A stretch of DNA of 64,000 nt from a virus (IMGVR_UViG_3300046535_001697:18637-82636); one strand, 5' to 3'; counted from the first letter of the stretch, positions 48,594 through 56,710 are shown. Numbers and translations: made by a program. Notes: generated by a model from the letters alone, not told the origin.

Positions 48594-49082
48594 TCATGCT
48601 GCCGCCCGCACCCGATCCAGATGCGGACCACACGACGCCTTCCTCCCCATCGTGTGACACGACTCCCCCGGCGCCGACCCGCACTTCGGGCACGCCACGT
48701 CCAGCGGATCCCGCCGCAGCAGCACCCCGCCGTGACTCACCGCCGCACGGCGCAGCACCTCGATCCCGTCGGTCAGGGCCCGCACCTCCGGCCCGGTCAG
48801 GGCGCGGTCCCGGGTCTTGGCGACCAGGGCGTCCAACTGCGCCGGCGTCGGGCCCTCGGCGACAACGGCGATCCGCATCCGCTGTTTGGCTTCCGGCGCA
48901 CGGCGCGGCGACGCGGGCACCTGCGGGACTTCCCGCTCCACCCGGTCCGGCGCGAGGTGCGGCTCGACGGCGGCGGCCAGCGCATCGATCTGCCGCACGG
49001 TGACCGGCAGGCCGAGCCGGTCCGCGGTATTCATCAGGGCGCGGCGGGCCCGCGAAAAAGTGATCGGGGTGAGAGTGTCCAC
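48594..49082 (-). CDS. Zinc-finger-tailed hypothetical protein
   Basis: 162 residues from a GTG. The N-terminal half is helical (FSRARRALMNTADRLGLPVT, then VRQIDALAAAVEPHLAP). The C-terminal finger ACPKCGSAPGESCHTMGRKA followed by CGPHLDRVRAAA is the familiar actinophage finger (CPxCGAxPGxxC...PHxxR). It is the last gene before the double terminator. The role is probably nucleic-acid binding. Confidence 0.7.
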   Translation of the reverse strand: MDTLTPITFSRARRALMNTADRLGLPVTVRQIDALAAAVEPHLAPDRVEREVPQVPASPRRAPEAKQRMRIAVVAEGPTPAQLDALVAKTRDRALTGPEVRALTDGIEVLRRAAVSHGGVLLRRDPLDVACPKCGSAPGESCHTMGRKASCGPHLDRVRAAA

Positions 49083-49099
49083 CGTTCCTCCTGTGCTGT

Positions 49100-49303
49100 T
49101 CAGGCTGCGGCCGGGTAGTCGGCAAGGTCTCGGATGACCGTGGCCGTGGGCCGTCCGGCGGGGATGGGTTCGAACTCGGGCTGGCAGTCGCCAAGCTGCG
49201 GGTTGAGCGCGCGCACGGTGCGGGGGTCGGCGCCGGCGGCGATCCGTTCCCACCGGTCGTTCTCGTCCACGGCGTCCGTGCCGGTGGCCGGCCCTGCGGT
49301 CAC
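49100..49303 (-). CDS. Small hypothetical protein
   Basis: 67 residues from a GTG that overlaps the upstream stop (GTGA). It contains DENDRWERIAAGADPRTVRA and PIPAGRPTATVIRDLADYPA. It is coupled to the SLOG-family gene upstream. Function unknown. Confidence 0.55.
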   Translation of the reverse strand: MTAGPATGTDAVDENDRWERIAAGADPRTVRALNPQLGDCQPEFEPIPAGRPTATVIRDLADYPAAA

Positions 49304-49662
49304 GGCTCGACCACCTCCACCGGGATCCCCGCGGCCTCGGCGAGCTGCATGCAGCCGCGGGTACCCCTCGACTCGCCGTACGGGAACGCGAGACACAGGT
49401 CAGCGCCGGACTCGACCATCTGCCGGTTGCGGAGCGGCCCGGCAACGCGGCCGTGCAGCGTCCAGTTCGCGACGTACGGGTCCGTCTTGATGCGACGCGC
49501 GTGGGCCCACTTCGCGGCGTGGAGGTCAGCGCCGCTGGGGCAGTTGCCGTGGACGATGGTCAGCGTGTCGGGCTCGTGGCCGGTGGCCGCCCGGTCGAGG
49601 GCGTCCCAGACTGCCTGCTGGTTGGGCCAGTGGCGGCTGCCGGTGACGAGGATGCGGGGCAT
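49300..49662 (-). CDS. SLOG-family protein (DUF2493/YspA-like)
   Basis: 120 residues. The Rossmann-like start PRILVTGSRHWPNQQAVWDA, the TIVHGNCPSGADLHAAKWAH motif and the later GADLCLAFPYGESRGTRGCM are the signature of DUF2493 SLOG proteins. Family members are thought to bind nucleotides or nucleotide-derived ligands and recur in phages and defence loci. The PSGAD motif is intact. Confidence 0.82.
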   Translation of the reverse strand: MPRILVTGSRHWPNQQAVWDALDRAATGHEPDTLTIVHGNCPSGADLHAAKWAHARRIKTDPYVANWTLHGRVAGPLRNRQMVESGADLCLAFPYGESRGTRGCMQLAEAAGIPVEVVEP

Positions 49663-49664
49663 GG

Positions 49665-49820
49665 TCAGTCCTTTCGGAGTGCGCGTTCGAGGGCTGCGAT
49701 TTGGTGGCGGTGTGCGCGTCCGGGGCGCTGGTCCGGGTCGGGCCGGCAGGCGGAGCGCTGGACCAGGGCGACGACCGTGGCGGAGATGGCGATCAGGACG
49801 GCGAGGACGATGCCGGTCAC
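49665..49820 (-). CDS. 51-residue single-pass membrane protein
   Basis: GTG start overlapping the upstream stop. The N-terminal helix GIVLAVLIAISATVVALVQ is followed by a basic tail with HRHQIAALERALRKD. It overlaps another mini membrane protein, suggesting that the two small peptides act together. Confidence 0.55.
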   Translation of the reverse strand: MTGIVLAVLIAISATVVALVQRSACRPDPDQRPGRAHRHQIAALERALRKD

Positions 49821-49915
49821 GGGTCGCTCCGGTCGCCGCGGCTGCCGCACCTGGCGGCGGCGAGGAACACCAGCAGGGCGAGCACGCCGAGCACGGCGGC
49901 GACGGCAGCCCACAT
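49817..49915 (-). CDS. 32-residue single-pass membrane peptide
   Basis: ATG overlapping the stop of the HIT-family gene. The sequence is essentially one membrane helix (MWAAVAAVLGVLALLVFLAA) with a charged Arg/Asp tail. Overlapping junctions on both sides support it as a real coupled gene despite its size. Confidence 0.5.
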   Translation of the reverse strand: MWAAVAAVLGVLALLVFLAAARCGSRGDRSDP

Positions 49916-50301
49916 CACGACGCACCGCCCGCGATCCGACGGCTGCGCTTGCCGCTGTACCAGGGCAGCGCCAGCCCGTCGTTCTCCGCCCGGGGCACGA
50001 GGTGCAGGTGGAGGTGGAACACGGACTGCGTCGCTTCCCGGCCACGGCTGGTGATCACGTTCATCGGCCGGTCCGTCCAGCGCATCAGCTCCGCTGCCCG
50101 GCGCATCGTTGCCGCGGACACGTCCGGGTCGGCGGCGAAGTCCTGGACGTGGACCTTGGGCACGATGAGCGTGTGGCCCTCGACGACGGGGTTCAGCGGG
50201 ACGAACGCGACGGCGTCGTCCCATTCGTCGGGGGCGACGACCCACGTGGCGGGCTCCCGCCCGGCGACGATCTCGCAGAAGACGCAGGGGGTGCGGCTCA
50301 C
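49915..50301 (-). CDS. HIT-family nucleotide hydrolase/transferase
   Basis: 128 residues from a GTG. The N-terminal CVFCEIVAGREPATWVVAPD, the GHTLIVPKVHVQDFA segment and the catalytic histidine triad in VFHLHLHLVPR (HxHxHxx) define the HIT family, which acts on nucleoside phosphate bonds. It overlaps a small gene on each side. A phage role could be nucleotide salvage or signal removal (inference). Confidence 0.87.
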   Translation of the reverse strand: MSRTPCVFCEIVAGREPATWVVAPDEWDDAVAFVPLNPVVEGHTLIVPKVHVQDFAADPDVSAATMRRAAELMRWTDRPMNVITSRGREATQSVFHLHLHLVPRAENDGLALPWYSGKRSRRIAGGAS

Positions 50302-50498
50302 GACGCACCGCCCAGCACGGCACGGGCCACCGCCAGGGCATACGGGTTGATCTCGCCCTGATCGTCGCCGTCCGCGGCGTCGTCGAGGAGTTCGGAGATG
50401 GCCCAGGCGAGGTTGCTGTCGGCGATCTCGGGCGCGGAGGTCCGGACGCGCTGGGCGGCGGCGTGCAGCTGCTCGGCGGGGGTGGGGGTGTCGGGCAT
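50298..50498 (-). CDS. Small acidic hypothetical protein
   Basis: 66 residues. It contains TPAEQLHAAAQRVRTSAPEI, then SNLAWAISELLDDAADGDDQ and YALAVARAVLGGAS. Short helical proteins of this pattern are very common in Streptomyces phages. It is coupled by overlap to the HIT gene. Confidence 0.62.
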   Translation of the reverse strand: MPDTPTPAEQLHAAAQRVRTSAPEIADSNLAWAISELLDDAADGDDQGEINPYALAVARAVLGGAS

Positions 50499-50548
50499 CG
50501 GTGCTCCAGGGGTTGGTGCCGGCCGCCAGGTGACGGCCGGCCAGACGG

Positions 50549-51637
50549 TCAAGCAGCGACAGCCGCACGGGCCGCGGCGGCTACGGGCTGCGGGAGGCCG
50601 AACGCCGCGGCACACACGTGCGCGGCCAGCAGCGGCGGCACAGCGTTACCGACCTGCTCAAACTGCCTCGTTCGGGTGCCCTGCCACGGATAGTCAGCGG
50701 GGAACGACTGCAGCACCCCGGCCTCCTGGACGGTGATGCGCACCGTGTCCGGGCTGGCGAACTGCGACTCACCGCCAGGGTTGCGGTTCCGGTGCCCCGG
50801 CGGCGCGATGCGACTGTCAGCGCACACGGTGGTGGCGGGCCGTACGTGAATCCACTCGACGCGGGCCGCGTTGTTGCCGAACGCGACGGTCGGCGCGGGC
50901 TCGCCTAGGCCGCGGATTGCGGCGCCGGCCTGGTTGCCGTTCCTGAGCATCGTTCCGTCGGCCGGCCAGCTGAGCGCGTCGGCCATGGGCACCCAGGGGG
51001 CCCGGCCAGGGCCGAACAGGCCGGCGTCCTCGGCGTGCTCCGCGTGGGTCGGCACGGGGGGCTGCACGGCCCGGACCCGGGACGCTATGAGGATCGCCCG
51101 GCGGCGGGTCTGGGGGACGCCGTAGTCGGCGGCGTTCAGCTCCCCGGCCCACACGCTGTAGCCCCAGCCGCGCAGCGTCTCGGCGTACTGCCGGAACAGG
51201 GGCAGCACGTCGGGGACTTCCTCCATGACGACGTCTTCGGGGCGGAGGTCGGCCAGGTAGCGCATGGGTTCGGCGGCGAGCAGGCTGCGCGGGTCCTGGC
51301 ACTGGGCGAGCAGGGCGGTCCGGGTGTCGCGGCCGTGCGCGAGGTCGTGGACGGCCTGGTGCACGAGCGGCTGGTCGACTAGGCCCAACCGCTTGCCTGC
51401 GCGGGACCAGGCCTGGCAGGGCGGGGAGGCGATGAGGCGGCGGATCCGGCCCTTCATGGGGGCGGTGGCGAGCTGGGCGATGTCGGCGCGCACGGTGTGG
51501 TGCCCGGCGGCGCGGCGGGTCCGGCAGGCGGCGGCGTCCCATTCGATGCCGATGTCGATGAGGCCGAGGTGGCCGCGGATGCCCTCGGACCAGCCGCCGG
51601 GGCCGGCGAACAGGTCCAGCACGTCGGGGGTGTGCAT
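50549..51637 (-). CDS. C5-cytosine DNA methyltransferase
   Basis: 362 residues with all main motifs in order: DLFAGPGGWSEG (motif I), the catalytic SPPCQAWSRAG (motif IV), MEEVPDVLPL (motif VI, ENV in diverged form), GVPQTRRRAILIA (motif VIII) and RQFEQVGNAVPPLLAAH (motif X). The target-recognition region lies at about residues 190-290. No restriction enzyme gene adjoins it, so it is likely an orphan methylase protecting phage DNA. Confidence 0.92.
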   Translation of the reverse strand: MHTPDVLDLFAGPGGWSEGIRGHLGLIDIGIEWDAAACRTRRAAGHHTVRADIAQLATAPMKGRIRRLIASPPCQAWSRAGKRLGLVDQPLVHQAVHDLAHGRDTRTALLAQCQDPRSLLAAEPMRYLADLRPEDVVMEEVPDVLPLFRQYAETLRGWGYSVWAGELNAADYGVPQTRRRAILIASRVRAVQPPVPTHAEHAEDAGLFGPGRAPWVPMADALSWPADGTMLRNGNQAGAAIRGLGEPAPTVAFGNNAARVEWIHVRPATTVCADSRIAPPGHRNRNPGGESQFASPDTVRITVQEAGVLQSFPADYPWQGTRTRQFEQVGNAVPPLLAAHVCAAAFGLPQPVAAAARAAVAA

Positions 51638-51646
51638 GGTGTCTCC

Positions 51647-51871
51647 TCAGCGGGTCGGCGCGGCAGCAGGGACGGCGGCGTGGCGGGTGCGGCGGATGTC
51701 GACGGCGGCGATGTCGACCTCGGCACGGCACCACTCGCGCGTGCCGTCCGCGCCGGGCCGCTTGTGCCAGTGGGTGAGGCGGATCATGCCGTCGCCGTGG
51801 CGGGGATTGTGTACGGCCACCGCCTTGTCGCAGTTCGGGCAGTCGGCGTATTCGGTCCACGGGGTGGCCAT
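51647..51871 (-). CDS. Small Cys/His hypothetical protein
   Basis: 74 residues. It contains TEYADCPNCDKAVAVHNPRH and LTHWHKRPGADGTREWCRAE, giving a CxxC with later His/Cys, probably a small zinc fold. It lies immediately upstream of the C5 methyltransferase gene and may be cotranscribed. Confidence 0.62.
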   Translation of the reverse strand: MATPWTEYADCPNCDKAVAVHNPRHGDGMIRLTHWHKRPGADGTREWCRAEVDIAAVDIRRTRHAAVPAAAPTR

Positions 51872-51873
51872 GG

Positions 51874-52158
51874 TCAGCTCTCTTGGGTGCCGCGGGCGGC
51901 GCGGTAGGCAGCCAGGTCGGTGGGGTGCAGCGGCCCGTCGAGGATCGGGCCGATCATGCCGACGATCCCGGCCGGGTCCTGCTGGACGTCGATCGGTGTC
52001 AGCGTCTGCTCGATGAGCCACAGGCGGGCGCGCAGTCCCTCCTTGGCCGCGGCGGCTTCGGTGAGGACCTGGTCGCGGTAGGCGTCGAGGAGCGGGCCGA
52101 TCGGCGTGGCGCGGCTCCAGAGGTTTTCGATCCGCTCACGGGCGGTGGGCTGTTGCAT
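51874..52158 (-). CDS. Hypothetical helical protein
   Basis: 94 residues: ARERIENLWSRATPIGPLLD, then VLTEAAAAKEGLRARLWLIE and PILDGPLHPTDLAAYRAARG. All-helical pattern. It lies between the two methyltransferase genes and starts after a normal GGAGCAC ribosome site. Function unknown. Confidence 0.6.
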   Translation of the reverse strand: MQQPTARERIENLWSRATPIGPLLDAYRDQVLTEAAAAKEGLRARLWLIEQTLTPIDVQQDPAGIVGMIGPILDGPLHPTDLAAYRAARGTQES

Positions 52159-52198
52159 GGTGTGCTCCTGGTGGCTGGTGCGGGTGGCGGGTGGGGGC

Positions 52199-52945
52199 TC
52201 AGGCAGCAGGCAGGGTGGCCTGTGAGAGGCGCAGGGCGGCCCGTTCGGCATAGGGCTCGTGGGCCTCAATGCCGATGGCGCGGCGGCCGGCCTGCCGAGC
52301 GGCGTCGAGGGTGGAGCCGGAGCCGGCGAACAGGTCGAGGACGAGTCCGCCGGGCGGGCAGGCGTAGCGGATCAGCGGGTCCAGCAGGCCGATCGGCTTC
52401 TCGGTGGGATGCAGGCCACCGCGGACGGATTGCGCGCGCTGGACTGATCGCATGAGGCGGGTGCCGTCGTCGGTGTACCGGTGCGCACCGATTGCTCCCG
52501 TGTGCGGCGTCCGGGCTGTGCGGGCGCGGGCGTGCTTGTCGGGGCCGTTGTACGAGACTCGCGGGGTGTCGTGGTGCACGCCCCCCCAGCTTCCGCGATA
52601 CCAGTGCGTGGCGATCTCGTGGACGCGCTTGAAGCGGTCGGTGGCGAAGCCTGTTCCGTTGGCCTTCTCCCACACGATGTCCTGGCTCATCTGCCAGCCG
52701 GCCCCGGCGAACTCGGCGCCGTGCTGGAGGAACATGCGCATCGACCCGAAGCACCACATCGACGACGCGGCCGTGGCGGCAAGGGTGGGCCAGCAGTCGG
52801 GCCACCGGTCCCAGGTGAGGGACGTCTCGCCGTAGGGTGGATCGACTACGATCAAATCGGCCTTGATGCCGAGGGCGGGAAGAACCTCGCGGCAGTCCCC
52901 GAGGTAGAGTTTGACGTTTTCGTCCTCGTAATAGGGCTCGGTCAT
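52199..52945 (-). CDS. DNA amino-methyltransferase (DPPY type)
   Basis: 248 residues. Motif order is DLIVVDPPYGETSLTWDRWP (catalytic DPPY, about residue 35) near the N-terminus and PGGLVLDLFAGSGSTLDAAR (AdoMet-binding FxGxG) near the C-terminus. HPTEKPIGLLDPLIRYA lies between, as in beta-class N4-cytosine or N6-adenine methylases. It overlaps the PD-(D/E)XK nuclease gene by four bases, so the two are made together and could form a restriction-modification-like pair. Confidence 0.9.
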   Translation of the reverse strand: MTEPYYEDENVKLYLGDCREVLPALGIKADLIVVDPPYGETSLTWDRWPDCWPTLAATAASSMWCFGSMRMFLQHGAEFAGAGWQMSQDIVWEKANGTGFATDRFKRVHEIATHWYRGSWGGVHHDTPRVSYNGPDKHARARTARTPHTGAIGAHRYTDDGTRLMRSVQRAQSVRGGLHPTEKPIGLLDPLIRYACPPGGLVLDLFAGSGSTLDAARQAGRRAIGIEAHEPYAERAALRLSQATLPAA

Positions 52946-53565
52946 GACGCAGCTCCGATCTCGTAAAGGGCTCGCGCGAACGGGTAATCGGCGAACCGCT
53001 TGCCAATTTCGGCCCCAGCGGGGCGGATCTGGATCAGGGTTCGAGTGAGAGAGGGCGGCATGTAGGCCACCTGTCGAGCGTCAAGGCCGACGAGGGCAAG
53101 CAAGTCGAACTCGTCTGCCGCGTACTTGCGTCGACCGCCCTTGCCCGCACGCCGGACATGCCACTGGTACGCAGGGACGGAGCCGGTTCGCTGCGGTATG
53201 TCCCGTGCAGCTCTCGTTGACTTGACCTGCAGCCGCACGAGTCGGCCGCCAAGGTCGACAGCTACGTCGTAGGCGCAGTTCTGGTCCGTTCGGAAGGCCA
53301 CGTAGCCACCGAGTAGAAGGTCTGCACACACCAGATGCTCACCTGCCGTGCCGACGTCGAGGTCCGTGGGCTCGCGCGCGTTGACAATCTCCGGTGCTTC
53401 CCGCCAACGAGCAAGAGAGTCGTTTTTGATCGGCGTCGGCCCGCTGTCCGGCTTGCCGGCTTTGAACCAGCGGAGGTAGCAAGGGCGGCACCACCCGCGG
53501 CGAAGGTTGTTCTTCTCTGCTCCGCAGCTGGAACAGGGGGTGGGCGTTGCGGGGTTGTCAGGCAC
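52942..53565 (-). CDS. PD-(D/E)XK nuclease with N-terminal zinc finger
   Basis: 207 residues. A Cys4 motif (CSSCGAEKNNLRRGWCRPCY) opens the protein. The nuclease core follows: TAGEHLVCADLLLGGYVAFR (the helix with Glu), YDVAVDLGGRLVRLQVKST (Asp, then QxK) and EFDLLALVGLD. This matches the PDDEXK_5 group I intron endonuclease-like family. Base composition is lower in GC than the neighbours. It is translationally coupled to the downstream DNA methyltransferase. Confidence 0.82.
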   Translation of the reverse strand: MPDNPATPTPCSSCGAEKNNLRRGWCRPCYLRWFKAGKPDSGPTPIKNDSLARWREAPEIVNAREPTDLDVGTAGEHLVCADLLLGGYVAFRTDQNCAYDVAVDLGGRLVRLQVKSTRAARDIPQRTGSVPAYQWHVRRAGKGGRRKYAADEFDLLALVGLDARQVAYMPPSLTRTLIQIRPAGAEIGKRFADYPFARALYEIGAAS

Positions 53566-53639
53566 CTCGGGCTCCTTCGTGGCTGGGTGGCGGGCGGGGG
53601 CGGGCGGTGACGGCCGCCCCGCCAGCAGAGATCAGGCGG

Positions 53640-53969
53640 TCAGGAGAAGTCCGGCGGCAGGGCGTCCGGGACGTTGGCCATGGCCTTGGTGATGAAGCTG
53701 GCCGGCGGGACGAGCGTGGCCGGGGCGCGGTCGGCGGCCTGCTCCCGGGCCTGCTCCAGCTCGGCGCGGAGCCGGCGGATCTCGGTGTCGCGCTGGTCCA
53801 GCTCGGACTGCACCACGGCCAGGAGTGCCTGGGTGTACTGCTCGCGAACGCGGACGCAGTCCGGGCATCCGGTCTCGCCGGGTTCGAAGCCGCATTCGCC
53901 GCAGAACGCTCCGGCCTCTGACAGCGCGGCGGCGATGCGGTCGGCGAGGGGCTGGGGCTGCTGGGTCAC
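53640..53969 (-). CDS. Cys-containing coiled-coil hypothetical protein
   Basis: 109 residues; start chosen at the GTG seven bases after AGGAGG. CGECGFEPGETGCPDCVRVR forms a Cys4 site near the N-terminus, followed by a coiled coil (QSELDQRDTEIRRLRAELEQ) and a short tail. The same ribosome-site cassette (GGTCACGCCTCCTG on the plus strand) recurs before the next gene upstream, a small local duplication. Confidence 0.65.
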   Translation of the reverse strand: MTQQPQPLADRIAAALSEAGAFCGECGFEPGETGCPDCVRVREQYTQALLAVVQSELDQRDTEIRRLRAELEQAREQAADRAPATLVPPASFITKAMANVPDALPPDFS

Positions 53970-53971
53970 GG

Positions 53972-54157
53972 TCACGCCTCCTGGCTGGTTCGCTGGGCCG
54001 CGACAACGGCGCGGACATGGCGGACGGGGACGCCGAAGCGGACGGCGACCTGCATCAGCGGGGAGTGGCACCACCGCTTGCGGTAGTAGTCGTGCTGCGA
54101 GCGCTTCTTGGCGGCGCGCCACATCAGGTACATGCGACGCTCGGGCGTCTGGGCCAT
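53972..54157 (-). CDS. 61-residue basic HTH-like protein
   Basis: ATG seven bases after AGGAGG. The sequence AAKKRSQHDYYRKRWCHSPL, then MQVAVRFGVPVRHVRAVVAA, is basic with a possible C-terminal helix-turn-helix (VRFGVPVRHVRAVVA). It may bind DNA. It belongs to the tightly packed leftward early operon. Confidence 0.58.
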   Translation of the reverse strand: MAQTPERRMYLMWRAAKKRSQHDYYRKRWCHSPLMQVAVRFGVPVRHVRAVVAAQRTSQEA

Positions 54158-54159
54158 GG

Positions 54160-54426
54160 TCACGCCTCCTGCGGGTCAACGTGGGTGAGGGCGATGCACG
54201 CCCCGTGTCCGTCGACCCAGACGACCGCGGTGTGCCCGCCGAGCACGGAGGCCCGGGAGCGGGTCGTGGTGTCGAGGCGCGTGATGTCGTCGATTCCGGG
54301 AGCGGCCTCGGGCCGGAACCCGGGGTAGGCGATCACGCGGGTGCCGATCGGGTAGCGCTCGTTGAACCGGTCGGCGGCCATGCGCTCGTTGGCCTCGGTG
54401 ACGGTGGCGGGCTGGGGTGTGGTCAT
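54160..54426 (-). CDS. Hypothetical protein
   Basis: 88 residues. It contains ANERMAADRFNERYPIGTRV, then RSRASVLGGHTAVVWVDGHG and ACIALTHVDP. This short beta-barrel-like pattern (a parallel to SH3-like folds: YPIGTRVIAYPG and HTAVVWVDG) is frequent in Streptomyces phages and plasmids. Function unknown. Confidence 0.65.
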   Translation of the reverse strand: MTTPQPATVTEANERMAADRFNERYPIGTRVIAYPGFRPEAAPGIDDITRLDTTTRSRASVLGGHTAVVWVDGHGACIALTHVDPQEA

Positions 54427-54461
54427 GGTGGTCTCCGGTCAGCGGACGGACGGGACGGGGG

Positions 54462-54950
54462 TTAGGCAGCGAGCTGGGATGCCCACACATCGAGCTGGCC
54501 GGTGCGTTCCGCGGCCTTCCCGACACAGGACGGGCACCAGGTGAGGCCAGCGGGCGGGGAGGCCGGGAGCGGGTCGATCAGGACCGTCTCCGAGTGCGTG
54601 ACGTCGTAGCCGCCCGTCCCGCACAGGGCCTGACGGCCCGGGTGCTTGCCGTCCTCGCGCATGATGTGCAGCCGGCGGACCTGTCCGGCGCGACGCTCGG
54701 ACCCGGAGTGGTAGCCGCGGTAGAACGCCCTCACGATGCGGCCTTCGCCAGCCAACGCCTCTTCGCGGGTGTCCGACCGGACGTTGGACTTGTCGATCAC
54801 CCAGCGGCCGACGGTGTTGCCCGTGTGGCGCCGGTCGTCGCTGTCGTCGAACACGACGGTGTCGTAGCGGTTCGGGCCGAGCTTGATGGTCGACACGGTC
54901 AGGGTGCGGTCGTCGGTACCGATGCGGCTGACGCGGACGGTCTCGGTCAT
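54462..54950 (-). CDS. Hypothetical protein with C-terminal CxxC
   Basis: 162 residues. The N-terminal half is beta-rich (TVRVSRIGTDDRTLTVSTIK, then RYDTVVFDDSDDRRHTGNTV). The C-terminal half has RLHIMREDGKHPGRQALCGT and GLTWCPSCVGKAAERTGQLD, a pattern (LCG...WCPSCVGxAAE) widely repeated in Streptomyces mobile elements. It is probably a small zinc-binding protein. Confidence 0.65.
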   Translation of the reverse strand: MTETVRVSRIGTDDRTLTVSTIKLGPNRYDTVVFDDSDDRRHTGNTVGRWVIDKSNVRSDTREEALAGEGRIVRAFYRGYHSGSERRAGQVRRLHIMREDGKHPGRQALCGTGGYDVTHSETVLIDPLPASPPAGLTWCPSCVGKAAERTGQLDVWASQLAA

Positions 54951-55013
54951 GGCTGGCCTTTCGGGCTGGTCGGGTGGTGGGGTGCCCGTACGGGACAGGC
55001 ACCCGGGCGGTGG

Positions 55014-55463
55014 TCAGAAGGGCCTGAGGGTGCTGTTCGACAGGACGTACGCGTGGCCGTACTCGGGGTCGAGGCGCGGGCCGGCGGCGCCGTGGTGGAA
55101 CTCGGTGACCGCGCGCTGCAGGTCGCTGGTGGCCTCGAAAAGCTCCAGCGCCTCGTCCTTCAGGTACTTCAGCGCCCAGTCGGGCAGAGAGCCATCGACG
55201 GCGTCGCCGCGGAACTCGCTGTCGAGCGCGTCGAGTGCGTCGCGCCAGGTGGAGAGCATGTCGAGGTGGCTGCGGATGAACTCGTCAGCCGCCGACTCGA
55301 AGGTGACACCTTCTCGGTTGAGGCTCACGGCGTACGCGGCGAGGTCGCGGATGGCCTCGCCGGTCATGAAGGCGAAGCAGTCAGGGATGCCTGCGATGGC
55401 CTCTTCGTAGCGGTTGCACGCGTCGTGCAGGCGCTGCCGGGGCGGGGTCTGGCCGAGGGCCAC
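55014..55463 (-). CDS. Hypothetical helical protein, first gene of an operator-controlled unit
   Basis: 149 residues, all-helical: RLHDACNRYEEAIAGIPDCF, EAIRDLAAYAVSLNREGVTF and DALDALDSEFRGDAVDGSLP. It is the promoter-proximal gene after the palindromic operator-promoter at 55518-55554, so it and the following minus-strand genes should be controlled by the factor that binds there. No family was recognised. Confidence 0.65.
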   Translation of the reverse strand: MALGQTPPRQRLHDACNRYEEAIAGIPDCFAFMTGEAIRDLAAYAVSLNREGVTFESAADEFIRSHLDMLSTWRDALDALDSEFRGDAVDGSLPDWALKYLKDEALELFEATSDLQRAVTEFHHGAAGPRLDPEYGHAYVLSNSTLRPF

Positions 55464-55517
55464 GGGTGTCTCCTGGGGGCTGGTGGTGTACGGGCGGGAC
55501 AGCGGGGCGTGGTGACG

Positions 55518-55554
55518 ACACTACGCCTTAAGTCTTACGCGCGCAAGACTTAAG
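55518..55554 (-). promoter_or_regulatory. Operator-promoter 1 (TAAGTCTT palindrome)
   Basis: On the minus strand TTGCGC (55546-55541), a 17-base spacer and TAGTGT (55523-55518) form a promoter for the gene at 55463. Embedded in it is the perfect inverted repeat CTTAAGTCTT-N8-AAGACTTAAG (55527-55554). A second site with the same geometry is at 60208-60247. Confidence 0.78.
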
Positions 55555-55574
55555 CGAAGGGAGGGGAAACACCA

Positions 55575-55600
55575 AGGCCCGACCTCCGAAGAGACCGGGC
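55575..55600 (-). terminator. Terminator with TTCG tetraloop after ssb
   Basis: On the minus strand GGCCCGGTCTC-TTCG-GAGGTCGGGCC forms an 11-bp stem with two G-T pairs and the very stable UUCG loop. It is followed by TTGGTGTTT, about 20 bases after the ssb stop. Confidence 0.7.
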
Positions 55601-55619
55601 CCACCACACACCACCCACC

Positions 55620-56132
55620 TCAGAAAGGCGGCTCTTCCGAGAACCCCTGCTGCGGAGCACCCCACCCACCGCCACCGCCCTGCTGCCCCGCCGAATCCCC
55701 CCAGCCACCACCGCCGCCCGAGCCGCCCTGCCTCGCCTGACCGCCACCCGCCGTCGCCCCGCCCGGCCGCTGCACCCTCGTCACCTTCGCCGTCGCCGAC
55801 CGCAGCGTCGGACCGACCTCGTCGACATCCAGCTCCATCACCGTCCGCTTCTCTCCCTCCTTCGTCTCGTAGGAGCGCTGGCGGAGCCGGCCCTGGACGA
55901 TGACGCGCATGCCGCGCTGCAGCGACTCCGCCACGTTCTCGGCCGGCTGCCGCCACACGGTGCACGGGAGGAACAGGCTGTCGCCGTCCTTCCACTCGTT
56001 GGTCTGCCGGTCGTAGGTGCGCGGGGTAGACGCGATGCGGAACTTTGCAACTGCGTCGCCGCCGGGGGTGAACCGCAGCTCGGGGTCGTCGACCAGGTTG
56101 CCGACCAGGGTGATCACGGTCTCTCCAGCCAT
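55620..56132 (-). CDS. ssb: Single-stranded DNA-binding protein
   Basis: 170 residues. The OB fold is clear: [81 protein letters not shown] Gly/Gln-rich linker leads to the acidic C-terminal tip FSEEPPF, the usual docking site for replication partners. Its start overlaps the preceding gene stop (ATGA). Confidence 0.95.
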   Translation of the reverse strand: MAGETVITLVGNLVDDPELRFTPGGDAVAKFRIASTPRTYDRQTNEWKDGDSLFLPCTVWRQPAENVAESLQRGMRVIVQGRLRQRSYETKEGEKRTVMELDVDEVGPTLRSATAKVTRVQRPGGATAGGGQARQGGSGGGGGWGDSAGQQGGGGGWGAPQQGFSEEPPF

Positions 56133-56710
56133 CAGGCTGCTCTCCTTTTTGCCGAAGTGTCGGGATGTTCGGCCCAGGCGGGCCGGGTGGGGACGGGTTC
56201 GCCGACTGCCCGGGCATGCGCGCGGGCTCGCTCCCAGGACCGTTTGACGGCTTCGTAGTTCATGTCGAGGAGTTCAGCGACGGTCTCGGTCTCCATGCCG
56301 GCGACGAGGCCCCGGACGATGACGGCCCGTCGCTCAGCGCGGGTGAGCGGGACCTTGCGGCCGCTGAGGGCGTGGCCGACAGCGATCTCGTCGATGTAGG
56401 GGGCCTGCTGGGTGGGCCGGTAGTGCTCGGCGAGGCTGCGGAGGGTGATGGCGGTCTTGGTCGGGTCCGTGCGCTTCCCGGTCTCGTCCCAGGTGAGGTA
56501 TCCGAGGAGCGATCCGAGCGGCGTATCGGTGGGCACCAGGCCGGCGAGGACGGTGATGAGCGCGTCCTTCTCGCCGTCGGCGAGGCGCGCAAGCACCTGG
56601 TGAATGTCCCGGCGGCCCCCCGCGTCGTGGACAAGGCAGGCCAGCTGCGCGGCGACGGGCAGCACACGCTCGGCGAGGTCGCCGCGTGCCCGGTCTTCGG
56701 CGCTGCTCAT
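56132..56710 (-). CDS. Sigma/HTH-like DNA-binding protein
   Basis: 192 residues. The first part is helical ([20 protein letters not shown], then [20 protein letters not shown]). The C-terminal part has [20 protein letters not shown], then [20 protein letters not shown], a helix-turn-helix like sigma-70 region 4. Such proteins precede ssb in several Streptomyces phages and probably regulate early genes. It overlaps both neighbours. Confidence 0.7.
   Translation of the reverse strand: MSSAEDRARGDLAERVLPVAAQLACLVHDAGGRRDIHQVLARLADGEKDALITVLAGLVPTDTPLGSLLGYLTWDETGKRTDPTKTAITLRSLAEHYRPTQQAPYIDEIAVGHALSGRKVPLTRAERRAVIVRGLVAGMETETVAELLDMNYEAVKRSWERARAHARAVGEPVPTRPAWAEHPDTSAKRRAA

Noticed and set aside
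53970-54171. Repeated GGTCACGCCTCCTG blocks as operators
   Set aside because: Each block contains the ribosome-binding site and start of a small gene, so a local duplication of a translation-start cassette explains them.
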